7,042 bases of DNA from an uncultured Butyricicoccus sp. (GCA_900544475.1 UQVU01000094.1:1-7042); one strand, 5' to 3'. Shown: positions 1 to 5,959, numbered from the stretch's first letter. The notes: generated by a model not told the origin, from the sequence alone. Numbers and translations: made by a program.

Positions 1-1
1 C

Positions 2-691
2 ATTCTGATTGCGGCATCCGCCATCCCGGGCAACGAGAAGTCCATCAACAACATGGTCAACGAGCTGTACAAGCAGGGCGCAGAGGTCATCTACGACCGC
101 TCTGCGGCCATCCACGTTTCCGGCCACGCCTGCCAGGAGGACCTCAAGCTCATGCTGGGCCTGTGCAAGCCGAAGTATTTCATACCGGTCCACGGCGAGT
201 ACCGCATGCTCGTGCAGCACGCGGGTCTGGCGCGTGAGATGGGTGTGAACCCGAAGAACATTCTCATCACCGAAATCGGCCGTCCGGTCGAGATCAGCGA
301 GAATTCTGCCCGTCTGGGCAATCCGGTGCCGTCCGGCCGTCTGCTTGTCGACGGTCTGGGCATCGGCGACGTCGGCACCGCCGTTCTGCGCGACCGCAAG
401 CATCTGTCCGAGGACGGCCTGCTCATCATTGTCGTCACGGTGGACGCGACGACCGGCGTCGTTATCGCGGGTCCGGACATCGTGTCCCGCGGCTTCGTCT
501 ACGTCAAGGAAGCCGAGGCGCTCATGGAAGAGCTGCGCACCATTTCGCAGATGGCGCTCGACCGCTGCTCGGTCGAAAATCTGCGCGACTGGAACAGCCT
601 CAAGTCCGCCATCAAGGGCGATGTGAGCGACTACCTGTTCAAAAAGACCAAGCGCAGCCCGATGGTGCTGCCTATCATTCAGGAAATCTGA
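2..691 (+). CDS. rnj: Ribonuclease J, C-terminal part (5' end outside window)
   Basis: RNase J is a cytoplasmic metallo-beta-lactamase/beta-CASP ribonuclease with 5'-3' exonuclease and endonuclease activity, central to mRNA decay and rRNA maturation in Firmicutes. The frame is open from base 2 and gives 229 residues, against roughly 550-600 for the family, so the N-terminal metallo-beta-lactamase part lies upstream. Visible signatures are IPGNEKSINN near the start, the beta-CASP stretch IHVSGHACQEDLKLML, and the motif KYFIPVHGEYRML, whose histidine belongs to the conserved active-site set. The rest is the linker and C-terminal domain involved in dimer formation. The gene ends in TGA and is followed 23 bases later by a strong terminator, so it is the last gene of its unit. 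rnjA and rnjB paralogues cannot be told apart here. The internal ATG at 53 is not a start, because homology continues upstream of it. Confidence 0.95.
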   Translation: MLIAASAIPGNEKSINNMVNELYKQGAEVIYDRSAAIHVSGHACQEDLKLMLGLCKPKYFIPVHGEYRMLVQHAGLAREMGVNPKNILITEIGRPVEISENSARLGNPVPSGRLLVDGLGIGDVGTAVLRDRKHLSEDGLLIIVVTVDATTGVVIAGPDIVSRGFVYVKEAEALMEELRTISQMALDRCSVENLRDWNSLKSAIKGDVSDYLFKKTKRSPMVLPIIQEI

Positions 692-714
692 TTTTCCGAA
701 AAGCAAATATAAAG

Positions 715-758
715 AACCGGGACCGGTTTCTCGTATAAGAGAGCCGGTCCCGGTTTTT
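715..758 (+). terminator. Intrinsic terminator of the RNase J gene
   Basis: A perfect 12-bp GC-rich arm, AACCGGGACCGG (715-726), pairs with CCGGTCCCGGTT (744-755). A short CTC/GAG inner helix and the loop GTATAA extend it, and a T run at 754-758 follows. It starts 23 bases after the rnj stop codon, so rnj mRNA should end here. Confidence 0.93.
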
Positions 759-760
759 GT

Positions 761-940
761 CTGTCGAAAAACATTGTTTCAGACAATAACAGCAGTTGCG
801 CGGCAGCGCGCATTAAAACAGCAAGCACGGAGTGCTTGCAAAAAAACCGGGGGCGTGTACCTCGGTTTTTTTACTTCTGGAGGGAGAAAGTTTCCGAATG
901 GGAACTTTCGGACGACTCGTGTTCTGCGAAGTCAGAACAC
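761..940 (+). repeat. Multi-hairpin element, copy 1 (candidate structured RNA)
   Basis: This is a 180-nt block with the same order of parts as 2597-2776. It opens with CTGTCGAAAA (761-770). A possible 5-bp helix, TGTTT (775-779) with AAACA (816-820), encloses hairpin A (797-810, loop GGCA). Next come hairpin B (821-828 with 832-839, triloop GGA), hairpin C (840-852 with 860-872, loop GCGTGTA), hairpin D (886-895 with 900-909, loop GAAT) and hairpin E (919-926 with 933-940, loop CGAAGT). All are perfect or carry only G-T wobbles. No convincing ORF fits the region. It lies between the rnj terminator and the 3' end of a convergent gene, so it does not lead into a gene on the + strand, and I see no good promoter for it. 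Function is unknown. The orientation is assigned only by matching copy 2. Confidence 0.75.
840..872. terminator. Hairpin C of copy 1, possible bidirectional terminator
   Basis: A 13-bp stem has seven A residues on the left (840-846) and seven T residues on the right (866-872) around a GC-rich core, with loop GCGTGTA. Read on either strand it is a GC hairpin followed by a U run. It could therefore back up rnj termination on + and end the birA operon on -, about 100 nt past that operon's last stop codon. The equivalent hairpin in copy 2 has mixed A/T arms and would not terminate. Confidence 0.45.
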
Positions 941-943
941 ACC

Positions 944-970
944 TGCCGGCGGAACTGTAGTTCCGCGGCA
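944..970. other. Hairpin directly behind the 178-aa gene
   Basis: A strong stem-loop pairs GCGGAAC (949-955) with GTTCCGC (960-966) around loop TGTA. It is extended by TGCC/GGCA across one bulged G. It begins two bases past the stop codon of the minus-strand gene and has no T run on that strand, so it may protect that mRNA's 3' end rather than terminate it. It directly follows hairpin E of copy 1 and has no counterpart in copy 2. Confidence 0.6.
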
Positions 971-972
971 AG

Positions 973-1509
973 TCACCCTTTGTACATACCGATTTTGCAC
1001 AGCTCGCGGATCATATCCGGCACGGTCTGGCCTGCGACCTCGAGCCGCTCGGCGGAGCCGGGGTGCGCCTCGGAGAAGGTGTCCCACGCGGTGACAAGGT
1101 TCGGGGTCTTTTCTACATCGAACTGCCGGAGCAGCGGCTCGAAGCGCTCGACCGTTTCGCTGTAAATCGAGAGCACCTTGTACTTCTGCACGAAAAGCTC
1201 CTCCTCGGTCGTGAGCGAGCCGATGGCGAATGCGGACAGACCGTCCTGGCACAGCAGCTCGCCGTAGCCGTCGAGGATCATGGTCAGCTGCTTTTTGGTC
1301 ATGCCGTCCAGATACCAGACCTCGTCGGCCTCGGCATCGGGATGCACCGCGAGGAACAGCGGCTCGTCCAGCTCGGCATAAAAGGCATGGATGAAGTCGG
1401 AGAGCTTCTCGAAGCTCAGGTTTGCGGTGATGGTATTGCCGTCGCGCAGATACTGCTCGCTCAGCTTTTCGGGATAGGGCACGGTAACGCCTGCTGCGGT
1501 TTGAAACAT
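973..1509 (-). CDS. Conserved-looking hypothetical protein, 178 aa
   Basis: I do not recognise this family with confidence. The start chosen is the ATG whose complement is 1507-1509. It sits 8 bases after a perfect AAGGAG ribosome binding site (complement of 1518-1523). The open frame extends further upstream, but only through birA coding sequence. The protein is acidic, with no signal peptide or membrane segment, so it is probably cytosolic. The middle, DEVWYLDGMTKKQLTMILDG followed by YGELLCQDGLSAFAIGS and KYKVLSIYS, has the alternating pattern of a compact alpha/beta fold. The C-terminal third (residues ~120-178) is helical. The gene follows birA by 28 bases on the same strand, with no terminator or clear promoter between, so the two are probably co-transcribed. 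That pairing alone does not establish a role in biotin metabolism. Confidence 0.85.
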   Translation of the reverse strand: MFQTAAGVTVPYPEKLSEQYLRDGNTITANLSFEKLSDFIHAFYAELDEPLFLAVHPDAEADEVWYLDGMTKKQLTMILDGYGELLCQDGLSAFAIGSLTTEEELFVQKYKVLSIYSETVERFEPLLRQFDVEKTPNLVTAWDTFSEAHPGSAERLEVAGQTVPDMIRELCKIGMYKG

Positions 1510-1537
1510 GGTAAAAACTCCTTGTTTGGATATGATT

Positions 1538-2518
1538 TTAGAATCGAATGCTGATTTCTCCGGTCGAAAGTGCGGTTTCGCGGCCGTCCGGTGTGCGGAT
1601 GAGCAGATGCCCCTCATCGTTGAGGCCGACGCACTCCGCCTCGTACTTTTCGAGCGGGGAGATGACGGTGATTTTCCGGCCGATGCAGCCGAGGTGCGCC
1701 CGGTACTGCGCGACAAGCTCGCGCTCGCGTCCCTGCTCGGCGAGGGCGAACACCTGCTCGAAGTGCGTCAGCACGGCGGCGATAAGCTCGGCTCTGCGCG
1801 GCACGCGGCCGAACTCGGAAATCGCGCCCGCGACCTTGCGGACGTCCTCCGGCCACGCCGGGTTGGGGCGCAGGTTGATGCCGATGCCGACGATGAGCGA
1901 GGAAACCGAGCCGCTTTCGCCCTCGATGACCGCCTCGGTCAGCGTGCCGTTGAGCTTTTTCTCCTGCATGAGCACATCGTTGACCCACTTGATTTCAGGC
2001 GTGAAGCCTGCCGTGTCGGAAATCGCCCGCGTGACCGCGACCGCCGCCGCGAGCGTCGCGTACTGGATGTGCGTCAGCGGCAGGGAGGGGTGGAGCAGGA
2101 TGGTGAAGTAAACGCCGGTACCCGAGGGCGAAACGAAGGTGCGGCCGAGACGGCCGCGGCCGCCGGTCTGCTCCTCGGCGGCGAGCACGAAGCCGTGCGG
2201 CCGGTCAAGATAGTGCTCCTTCATGACCGTGTTGGTCGAGGTGATGGAGGGCACGACGAGCATTTCGCGGCCGATACAGCCGGAAGAGAGCAGCGCCTGC
2301 ACCCCGGCGGCGGTCAGGCTGTCGTCGCTGTCCGCGAGGCGGTAGCCTTCGCCCGGCACGCCGTCGATCGCCAGTCCCTCCGCGCGAAGCACGCCGATCG
2401 CCTTGTGAACCGCCGCCCGCGATACGCCGAGCGCTTCCGCAAGCCTGCCGCCCGAGAGCCGTTCGCCGCGCGCCTGTTCGAGCGCGTGCAGCACCGCATC
2501 CTTTACCGCCATGTCCAT
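1538..2518 (-). CDS. birA: Bifunctional biotin-[acetyl-CoA-carboxylase] ligase / biotin repressor BirA
   Basis: BirA makes biotinyl-AMP from biotin and ATP, transfers biotin to a lysine of biotin carboxyl carrier proteins, and in its HTH form represses biotin genes. The 326-aa product has three parts: a winged HTH (about residues 5-62, with LSGGRLAEALGVSRAAVHKA), the catalytic domain, and an SH3-like C-terminal domain (about 277-326). Catalytic marks are STNT (94-97), the biotinyl-AMP loop GRGRLGR (120-126), KWVND (177-181) with KKLNGTLTE after it, and GIGINLRP (211-218). KWVND replaces the more common KWPND. The open frame runs upstream to 2641, but that stretch crosses the promoter and lacks homology. 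ATG at 2518 and ATG at 2512 are both possible. AAAGGCGG lies 3 and 9 bases before them respectively, so the shorter 324-aa form has the better spacing. The HTH makes autoregulation plausible. Confidence 0.95.
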   Translation of the reverse strand: MDMAVKDAVLHALEQARGERLSGGRLAEALGVSRAAVHKAIGVLRAEGLAIDGVPGEGYRLADSDDSLTAAGVQALLSSGCIGREMLVVPSITSTNTVMKEHYLDRPHGFVLAAEEQTGGRGRLGRTFVSPSGTGVYFTILLHPSLPLTHIQYATLAAAVAVTRAISDTAGFTPEIKWVNDVLMQEKKLNGTLTEAVIEGESGSVSSLIVGIGINLRPNPAWPEDVRKVAGAISEFGRVPRRAELIAAVLTHFEQVFALAEQGRERELVAQYRAHLGCIGRKITVISPLEKYEAECVGLNDEGHLLIRTPDGRETALSTGEISIRF

Positions 2519-2545
2519 TTTCCGCCTTTCAGATTTTCTGTCCAG

Positions 2546-2581
2546 TCTATTGTAAACGAAAAATGAAAATAGTACAATAGA
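2546..2581. promoter_or_regulatory. Palindromic divergent promoter and candidate BirA operator
   Basis: The arms TCTATTGTA (2546-2554) and TACAATAGA (2573-2581) form a perfect 9-bp inverted repeat with an 18-base spacer. On the minus strand the arms give -35 TTGTAC (2577-2572) and -10 TACAAT (2554-2549), 17 bases apart, placed to start the birA transcript about 25 bases before its start codon. On the plus strand they give -35 TTGTAA (2550-2555) and -10 TACAAT (2573-2578), again 17 apart, aimed at the multi-hairpin leader and the S4-domain gene. The left arm continues as TTGTAAAC, close to the TTGTAAACC half-site known for BirA operators. The right arm matches only partly (TACAA), and the spacing is shorter than in E. 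coli bioO. The promoter call is good; the BirA operator call is inference. Confidence 0.65.
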
Positions 2582-2596
2582 TATAATAATATTAGC

Positions 2597-2776
2597 CTGT
2601 TGAAAAGTCAGCTTTCTATTACGTGTTTCGTGCGGCAGCACGCATTTAATAGAATTTGCGCAGCAAATTCATAATTTCCGGGGGCGTGTACCTCGGAAAT
2701 TATACAAGGGAAGAAAAAATGTGCCTGAAAGGCGCGGTTTTTCTTCAGTTTCGCTCGAAAGCGTGGTTTCGAGCGA
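2597..2776 (+). repeat. Multi-hairpin element, copy 2 (candidate structured leader RNA)
   Basis: A second 180-nt block is built like 761-940. It opens with CTGTTGAAAA (2597-2606). A possible 5-bp helix, TATTA (2617-2621) with TAATA (2647-2651), encloses hairpin A (2629-2633 with 2638-2642, loop GGCA). Next come hairpin B (2652-2659 with 2663-2670, triloop GCA), hairpin C (2671-2683 with 2691-2703, loop GCGTGTA), hairpin D (2710-2725 with 2731-2746, one mismatch, loop TGAAA) and hairpin E (2751-2760 with 2767-2776, loop GCGTGG). Most stem bases differ from copy 1 yet pairing is kept. Only five bases separate hairpin E from the AAAGGAG ribosome binding site at 2782-2788. Transcribed from the promoter at 2550-2578, this would be the 5' leader of the S4-domain gene. 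The GTGCC/GGCGC tip of hairpin D followed by GGTTTTTCTT also resembles a weak terminator, so attenuation is possible. Confidence 0.75.
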
Positions 2777-2797
2777 TGATTAAAGGAGAATGACACT

Positions 2798-3595
2798 TTG
2801 AAGACCAAACATGAGATACTGACCGCGCTCGCGCACAGCGGCGAGGAGAAGATACTGCTGGCGAGCCTGCTCGACAAGGAGCAGACCTGCGAGACGCGCG
2901 GCTACCTGACGAGCACCCGTTTTCTCAGCATGAGCGAGCGGGCACTCTGCACCGAGGCGGTGCATCAGGCCGGAGCGACCGGCCACGCCGTGTTCTGGGG
3001 CGGCTACGAGGACGCCGAGCGCGGCCTTTATCTGTTCTACCCGGACTACATGGATGCGGAGAGCGCGAAGCTGTCCGCACCTCTGGCGCTGCTGCGGGCG
3101 CACAAGAGCCGCAGCGACACCCTGACCCACCGCGACTATCTGGGGGCGCTGATGGGCTTGCAGCTCGACCGCAGCATGGTGGGCGATATTCTGGTGCACG
3201 AGGAGGGCGCGGACATCATCGTGCACGAGGACGCGGCGGAGTTTATCCTCATGCACTTCGGCAAGGCCGGGCGCAAGAACATTTCGCTTACCCGCGAGGA
3301 GCTGTCGGGCCTCAAATGCGCCGTGACCGTTGAGAAGCGCGGCAGCGGCTCGGTCGCCTCGCCCCGTCTGGACAGCGTGGTGTCCCTCGTCTTTAACCTG
3401 CCGCGCAAGGACGCGCAGCTGCGCATCGAAAAGGGCCTCGTGTTCGTCAACAACGCGCCCTGCCTCAAGCCCGAGCGTCAGATGCACGAGGGCGACCGCA
3501 TCACCGTGCGCGGCATGGGCCGGGCGCAGATCGAGAGCTTCGGCGGAACCAGCCGGAAAGGCAGGATCTTTCTGGATTATGTGCGAAATATGTAA
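2798..3595 (+). CDS. ylmH: YlmH-like S4-domain RNA-binding protein
   Basis: The 265-aa protein has the full layout of the YlmH family. The N-terminal region has LAHSGEEKILLASLLDKEQT, the middle has HRDYLGALMGLQLDRSMVGD (111-130), and a C-terminal S4 RNA-binding domain covers about 188-248 (LDSVVSLVFNLPRKDAQLRI, then VFVNN and GDRITVRGMGR). YlmH proteins bind ribosomal particles and in Bacillus act in ribosome-associated quality control of stalled 50S-peptidyl-tRNA complexes. In many Firmicutes the gene sits in the sepF-ylmG-divIVA division cluster, but here it stands alone. The start is TTG, chosen because AAAGGAG (2782-2788) ends 9 bases before it, the N-terminus aligns with the family, and no in-frame ATG lies nearby. 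A TTG start behind a heavily folded leader suggests low or controlled translation. The stop is TAA. Confidence 0.93.
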   Translation: MKTKHEILTALAHSGEEKILLASLLDKEQTCETRGYLTSTRFLSMSERALCTEAVHQAGATGHAVFWGGYEDAERGLYLFYPDYMDAESAKLSAPLALLRAHKSRSDTLTHRDYLGALMGLQLDRSMVGDILVHEEGADIIVHEDAAEFILMHFGKAGRKNISLTREELSGLKCAVTVEKRGSGSVASPRLDSVVSLVFNLPRKDAQLRIEKGLVFVNNAPCLKPERQMHEGDRITVRGMGRAQIESFGGTSRKGRIFLDYVRNM

Positions 3596-3607
3596 CCTTT
3601 CCGCCTG

Positions 3608-3636
3608 TTGCCAAGCGGTTCGCGATATGATATACT
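3608..3636 (+). promoter_or_regulatory. Sigma-A type promoter for the SLH protein gene
   Basis: TTGCCA (3608-3613) and TATACT (3631-3636) are separated by exactly 17 bases, one mismatch each from TTGACA/TATAAT. Transcription should start near 3643, inside the left arm of the inverted repeat at 3636-3692, leaving a leader of about 100 nt before the ATG at 3744. Confidence 0.75.
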
Positions 3637-3692
3637 TAAGGCAACACCGCACAATGAAATCGCTCTTGTCCAATTATGCGGTATTGCCTTAA
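3636..3692. repeat. Imperfect inverted repeat, MITE-like or leader hairpin
   Basis: The left arm 3636-3655 (TTAAGGCAACACCGCACAAT) pairs with 3673-3692 at 18 of 20 positions, with a 17-base loop. The two mismatches are C-A on the plus strand and become G-U wobbles in RNA from the minus strand, so only that RNA would pair throughout. The first 12 bases, TTAAGGCAACAC, recur directly at 3689-3700, and TTGCCTTAAGGCAA (3684-3697) is a perfect palindrome. The ends and size fit a small non-autonomous mobile repeat, possibly with a truncated second unit. No transposase is present. A further small hairpin, TTCCG/CGGAA, lies at 3708-3722 in the same leader. Confidence 0.7.
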
Positions 3693-3743
3693 GGCAACAC
3701 ATACCTGTTCCGTACATCGGAATGTCAAAAAGAGGTGTCTGCT

Positions 3744-5822
3744 ATGAAAAAAAGACTGCTGTCCGCGCTGCTCTGCGCCGCGATGCTGCTCTCGCTCCCG
3801 GCGGCGTTCGCCGCATCCGACCTTGACGGCCACTGGGCGAAGAAATACATAGATTACCTTGCAGATGAGGATATTATCAATCCCTCCGCCACGACCGGCA
3901 AATACTCGCCGGACGCCAAAGTTACCCGTGCGGAGTTCATGCGCTACATCAACCGCGCATTCCACTTCGAGGAGACCGCGTCCATCACCTACACCGATGT
4001 GCCGAAGAGCGCGTGGTACTACGAAACCGTGTGCATCGCGCAGAAGTACGGCTACATCAACGGCGTGGGCAACAACAAGATGGACCCGACCGGCACGGTA
4101 ACGCGCGAGCAGGCCGCGACCATCATCGGCCGCCTGTACAAGGCTGACCCCGGCAGCGTTTCGGCATCCAGCCTCGACTTCAAGGACAAGGCGAAGATTT
4201 CGAGCTGGTCGGCGGGCTACATCAAGGCCGCGGTCGATAAGGGCTTCCTCGCCGGATACAGCGACGGAACCTTTCAGCCGACACGCGAGGTAACGCGCGG
4301 CGAAGTCGCGAAAATCATCTATTACTACCTTGGCACCTCACTTTCACGGGCGGGCAAGGCTTATACGGGTGCAGACCTCCGGGGCGACACGACCAATGTC
4401 ACCATTTCGGAAAGCTGCACGCTGTCCGACGCGACGATTGCGGGCGATCTGTTCATCACGGAGGGACTCGGCACGGACGCGGTTGCGCTGAGCAACGTGA
4501 CGGTCGAGGGCATGATCATTATTTCGGGCGGCACAGTCACAATGACAAATACGACGAGCGACCACATCATCGTGTCCTCGTCTATGGGGCGCCTGCTGCA
4601 GACCACTGCGACAGGCGCTTCGCGCTTTTCGGAGGCAGAGGTCCGCACGGCGGCGGTGCTCTATGAAAAGGGGCTGACGGACGGCTACGACGGCTTTGAA
4701 ACCGTCGAGCTGAGCGGCAGCGGCAGCAGTACCGCGCTGACGCTTGACGCGGAGCTGCTCCGCCTGACCGTAAACGCCCCCGCGACTGTCACGACCACCA
4801 CGAACACGAAAATCTACAACCTGCGGGTGAACAAGGCGGCGGCTGTCGCGGGTTACGGCGCGGTCTATCAGGCCGACATCCGCACGGACGGCGTCAGCTT
4901 TGCGAAAGATGTGACCCTCGGCGGCTACACGCTTGCAAGCGGCGTTTCGGTGACGGTGGCGGGCGAGAAGAAAACCACTTCGAGCACGGCCTCGGTTTCG
5001 CCGTCGAGCGTCATTCTTGACCTCGGGGACGAGGACTCGCTCGCGGACGGCGTGGAGTTCTCTCTGCCGGAGGGCGTCACGGTGACAAAGCTCGAGCTTG
5101 ACCGCACCGAGCTGACGAGTACCGGCTTCGAGACCACCTCGCGCGGCATCCGCGTCAAGGCGGACGCGCTGGAAGCGCTCTCGACCGGAAACCATACCCT
5201 GACCTTCACCCTGTCGGACGGACAGACCGCGACTGTCATGGTGAGCGTGACCCGTGAGGAGGCCGCGCCGCAGGTGCAGACGGCGGTGTTCGACCGCTTT
5301 TACCGCAGCGCGGATTTCAAGGACGTTTCGCTGAAACTTGAGGGTGTGAACGCGGAAAGCGACATCTCCAAGGTCGTTCTCGGCCTGACGCCGCTCTCCT
5401 TCGACTTTGACGCCGCCTCCCGCACGCTGACGCTCCGCCGCGCCGCGCTCTCGCAGCTTCCGGCCGGAACATACACCGTGACGGTCGAAACCAGAAACGG
5501 CAGCGCACAGGCGCTCAATCTCACGGTCAGCGACTCGACCCCGGCCGGGGTGAACGCAGTCGTCGCGCTCTATCGGACGGCTTCGCCCGCGGCGGTGCAG
5601 TTTGCGGTGCCGCTTCAGGGAAAATCGGTCAGCAGCATCACGGTGACAAAGGACGGCAGAGCATACGCGCTTGCCTCCGGCACCGACTATTTCACCACCG
5701 GAGAGGGCATCATGCTCTCGAAGGACGCGCTCTCGCGCTACAAGGTCGCAGGCGCGTGTACGGTCTACACGGCGGCGCTTTCGGATAACTCCATCTGGCT
5801 GCTCGCGGCGGACTGTCTATAA
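3744..5822 (+). CDS. Secreted SLH-domain (S-layer-type) cell-surface protein
   Basis: The 692-aa product starts with a classical signal peptide: MKKR, then a hydrophobic stretch, with likely cleavage after AFA at residue 23. Three S-layer homology domains follow at about 26-75, 83-133 and 145-200. Each carries the typical motif: TRAE (61-64), TREQ (120-123) and TRGE (184-187). SLH trimers bind pyruvylated secondary cell-wall polymers and hold the protein on the surface. Residues ~205-415 are a Thr/Val/Gly-rich beta region with GDLFITEGLG-like turns, resembling beta-helix segments of clostridial SLH proteins. Three X2-like Ig folds end the protein (about 420-505, 510-600, 603-692); the first shows the pattern LSTGNHTLTFTLSDGQTATV. 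The ATG start follows AGAGG by 8 bases; an in-frame GTG at 3735 lies within that site. The gene is monocistronic between its own promoter and a terminator. No catalytic domain is visible, so an S-layer or adhesive role is inferred. Confidence 0.92.
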   Translation: MKKRLLSALLCAAMLLSLPAAFAASDLDGHWAKKYIDYLADEDIINPSATTGKYSPDAKVTRAEFMRYINRAFHFEETASITYTDVPKSAWYYETVCIAQKYGYINGVGNNKMDPTGTVTREQAATIIGRLYKADPGSVSASSLDFKDKAKISSWSAGYIKAAVDKGFLAGYSDGTFQPTREVTRGEVAKIIYYYLGTSLSRAGKAYTGADLRGDTTNVTISESCTLSDATIAGDLFITEGLGTDAVALSNVTVEGMIIISGGTVTMTNTTSDHIIVSSSMGRLLQTTATGASRFSEAEVRTAAVLYEKGLTDGYDGFETVELSGSGSSTALTLDAELLRLTVNAPATVTTTTNTKIYNLRVNKAAAVAGYGAVYQADIRTDGVSFAKDVTLGGYTLASGVSVTVAGEKKTTSSTASVSPSSVILDLGDEDSLADGVEFSLPEGVTVTKLELDRTELTSTGFETTSRGIRVKADALEALSTGNHTLTFTLSDGQTATVMVSVTREEAAPQVQTAVFDRFYRSADFKDVSLKLEGVNAESDISKVVLGLTPLSFDFDAASRTLTLRRAALSQLPAGTYTVTVETRNGSAQALNLTVSDSTPAGVNAVVALYRTASPAAVQFAVPLQGKSVSSITVTKDGRAYALASGTDYFTTGEGIMLSKDALSRYKVAGACTVYTAALSDNSIWLLAADCL

Positions 5823-5826
5823 GTAC

Positions 5827-5861
5827 AAAAAGGGGAGGGGCAGTGCTTCTCCTCTTTTTTT
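5827..5861 (+). terminator. Intrinsic terminator of the SLH protein gene
   Basis: A stem of about 15 bp (5827-5841 with 5845-5859, three G-T wobbles, loop AGT) has an A-rich left foot and ends in seven T residues (5855-5861). It starts 5 bases after the stop codon. It separates the SLH gene from pyrH. Confidence 0.92.
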
Positions 5862-5896
5862 GTGCGCAGAGATGTTACGGAATTGCGCAAACCTAC

Positions 5897-5925
5897 TTGC
5901 ATTTTATACGGTTTTCGAGTAAACT
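5897..5925 (+). promoter_or_regulatory. Probable pyrH-frr promoter
   Basis: TTGCAT (5897-5902) and TAAACT (5920-5925) are 17 bases apart in a locally AT-rich stretch after the terminator. TATATT at 5925-5930 is an alternative -10 without a good -35. pyrH needs a promoter here because the gene before it is terminated. Confidence 0.5.
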
Positions 5926-5959
5926 ATATTTTAGGAAAACAGCATGAGGAGTGTGGAGC

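Noticed and set aside
761..940. tRNA or other standard RNA gene within the multi-hairpin element
   Set aside because: No cloverleaf, T-loop or CCA-type end is present; the hairpins follow one another in a row.
774..1165. Overlapping plus-strand open frames of 106-109 codons across the intergenic hairpins and the 3' end of the minus-strand gene
   Set aside because: They run through strong palindromes, have low-complexity Arg/Ser-rich translations, lack ribosome binding sites, and overlap a well-supported gene on the other strand.
1508..2566. 352-codon plus-strand open frame opposite birA
   Set aside because: It is an antisense shadow of GC-rich birA: Arg/Ala/Asp-rich, without recognisable motifs, while the minus strand carries every BirA motif.
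761..2776. A CRISPR array or integron attC array as an explanation for the repeated hairpins
   Set aside because: There are only two units 1.8 kb apart, no regular short repeats with spacers, no cas genes or integrase, and the conserved parts are loops rather than whole repeats.
2597..2776. Purely mutational origin of the perfect stems (template-switch correction of palindromes) instead of selected RNA structure
   Set aside because: Not fully excluded. I ranked it lower because loop sequences, linker lengths and hairpin order are also conserved, which correction alone would not maintain.
2780..3673. 297-codon minus-strand open frame opposite the S4-domain gene
   Set aside because: The translation is His/Arg/Val-rich with no domain, and the plus strand encodes a complete YlmH protein with a ribosome binding site.
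4344..5195. 283-codon minus-strand open frame inside the SLH gene
   Set aside because: It is a shadow created by GC-rich codon use; the plus-strand protein is continuous and has domain structure throughout.
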